Shown here: one piece after another, positions 13,554 through 14,071 of the stretch | Layout: the number at the start of each line of letters is the position of its first letter | How positions within the stretch are numbered: the first letter of the stretch is position 1 | Source: Flemingiibacterium sp045634345 | Lineage (GTDB): Bacteria; Bacillota; Clostridia; Oscillospirales; CAG-272 | Reading direction: 5' to 3' | DNA length: 14,071 bases | Assembly: GCA_045634345.1 (NCBI GenBank) | Contig: JAZRAB010000132.1 | Span: 1-14,071, forward strand | Made by a program: the position numbers and the translations under genes | Notes under the pieces: generated by a model | Told to the model about the DNA's origin: nothing | The model's input: the letters and a program-made list of their open reading frames with translations, nothing else | Database searches by the model: none

Positions 13554-13582
13554 TTGAAAAACGGCATACTGTATGTTATAAT
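13554..13582 (+). promoter_or_regulatory. Vegetative promoter of the PurF-like gene
   Basis: TTGAAA (13554-13559) and TATAAT (13577-13582) are 17 bases apart. The spacer contains the perfect palindrome CATAC-T-GTATG (13565-13575). The transcript should start near 13589, about 18 bases before the AAAGGA ribosome site. Confidence 0.85.
13565..13575 (-). promoter_or_regulatory. Sporulation-sigma -10-like element facing the spoVF operon
   Basis: Read on the - strand this is CATACAGTATG. It fits the sigma-K -10 consensus (CATANNNTA) and also the sigma-E one (CATACANT). No convincing -35 was found at the expected distance. Its position would give a transcript with a leader of roughly 40 bases before the 53-residue ORF. 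It lies within the spacer of the divergent PurF-like promoter. Confidence 0.4.
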
Positions 13583-13620
13583 ATTACTATCAATTTTGTT
13601 TTTCTGAAAGGACACTGCCC

Positions 13621-14071
13621 ATGGGAGGATTATTCGGAGTTGTTTCAAAGCAGGACTGCGTTTTCGATCTCTTTTTCGGTACCGACTATCACTCTCACCT
13701 CGGAACAAAACGCGGAGGCATGGCCGTTTTTGGCGATGGCAAGTTTGAGCGCGCCATACATAACATAGAAAATTCTCCCTTCAGAACAAAGTTTGAACGC
13801 GACATCAACGATATGAAGGGCACCTACGGCATCGGCTGCATCTCCGATAACGAACCCCAGCCGCTTATTGTCCGCTCCCATCTGGGCAACTTTGCCATCA
13901 CCACCGTCGGACGCATCAACAACACCGAAGAATTGGTTAAACGCGCTTTTGAAAACGGCACCACCCACTTTTTGGAGATGAGCGGAGGCAGCATCAATGC
14001 CACCGAGCTCACCGCCGCTCTTATCAACCGCCGCGATTCCATTCCCGAGGGCATCCGCTATGCACAAAGCG
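13621..14071 (+). CDS. Amidophosphoribosyltransferase-like protein (partial, lacks N-terminal Cys)
   Basis: The first 150 residues are visible and the gene runs off the window end. The start GGLFGVVSKQDC, then HSHLGTKRGGMAVFG (24-38), GTYGIGCISDNEPQP and LGNFAITTVGRINNTEEL follow the N-terminal nucleophile glutaminase domain of PurF, which makes phosphoribosylamine in purine synthesis. In true PurF a Cys directly after the initiator Met attacks glutamine. Here Gly-Gly stands there, and the HRGQEG loop is rewritten, so glutaminase activity is doubtful. It may use ammonia, be regulatory, or have another role. AAAGGA lies eight bases before ATG 13621, with a good promoter upstream. It diverges from the spoVF operon. 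Whether the C-terminal phosphoribosyltransferase domain is intact cannot be seen. Confidence 0.75.
   Translation, partial: MGGLFGVVSKQDCVFDLFFGTDYHSHLGTKRGGMAVFGDGKFERAIHNIENSPFRTKFERDINDMKGTYGIGCISDNEPQPLIVRSHLGNFAITTVGRINNTEELVKRAFENGTTHFLEMSGGSINATELTAALINRRDSIPEGIRYAQS

Noticed and set aside
1..14071. tRNA, rRNA, CRISPR arrays, prophage or conjugation genes
   Set aside because: None was seen on either strand.

Overview
This window most likely comes from an endospore-forming member of the Clostridia (Bacillota). It carries a dipicolinate synthase pair (spoVFA/spoVFB) and a protein combining a SpoIID-like domain with peptidoglycan-binding repeats. Ribosome binding sites are AGGAGG-type, vegetative promoters are strong TTGACA/17 bp/TATAAT, and housekeeping genes are packed as short operons on both strands. 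The exact genus cannot be told from the sequence alone.

Layout. Bases 1-4754 are mainly on the + strand: ispD (isoprenoid synthesis), a converging 51-residue Asn/Gln-rich peptide gene, a GpsA-family dehydrogenase behind a consensus promoter, then a two-gene unit of peptidoglycan-binding proteins. A 313-bp, highly palindromic repeat with about 70-bp terminal inverted repeats lies directly upstream of the peptidoglycan-binding pair. A diverged right-end copy lies directly upstream of ispD. Both copies create false in-frame N-terminal extensions, so the starts given here are later than the longest open frames. Bases 4755-8712 are on the - strand: argS, a compact type II restriction-modification pair (BglII/BstYI-like nuclease plus MT-A70 adenine methyltransferase), and yebC. 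The restriction pair is visibly more A/T-rich than its neighbours and looks like a horizontally acquired insertion between two housekeeping genes. Bases 8747-11616 (- strand) hold an FAD-dependent dehydrogenase of unknown substrate, whose leader can form a terminator-like hairpin, and an ECF sigma factor with its overlapping putative membrane anti-sigma partner. Bases 11774-13516 (- strand) hold the dipicolinate synthase operon, probably headed by a newly noticed 53-residue ORF whose stop overlaps the spoVFA start (ATGA). Diverging from it on the + strand, and running off the window end, is an amidophosphoribosyltransferase-like gene that lacks the usual N-terminal nucleophilic cysteine.

Working together. 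SpoVFA and SpoVFB make dipicolinic acid for the spore core. The SpoIID-like protein and its partner may act in spore peptidoglycan remodelling. The sigma/anti-sigma pair is a self-contained signalling unit. The restriction and methylation genes form a defence module. The remaining genes are core metabolism and translation. The items most worth checking are the structured repeat with base-pair covariation between its two copies, the small ORF and the palindromic divergent promoter in front of the spoVF genes, the terminator/promoter overlap upstream of the sigma gene, and the leader hairpin of the FAD gene.
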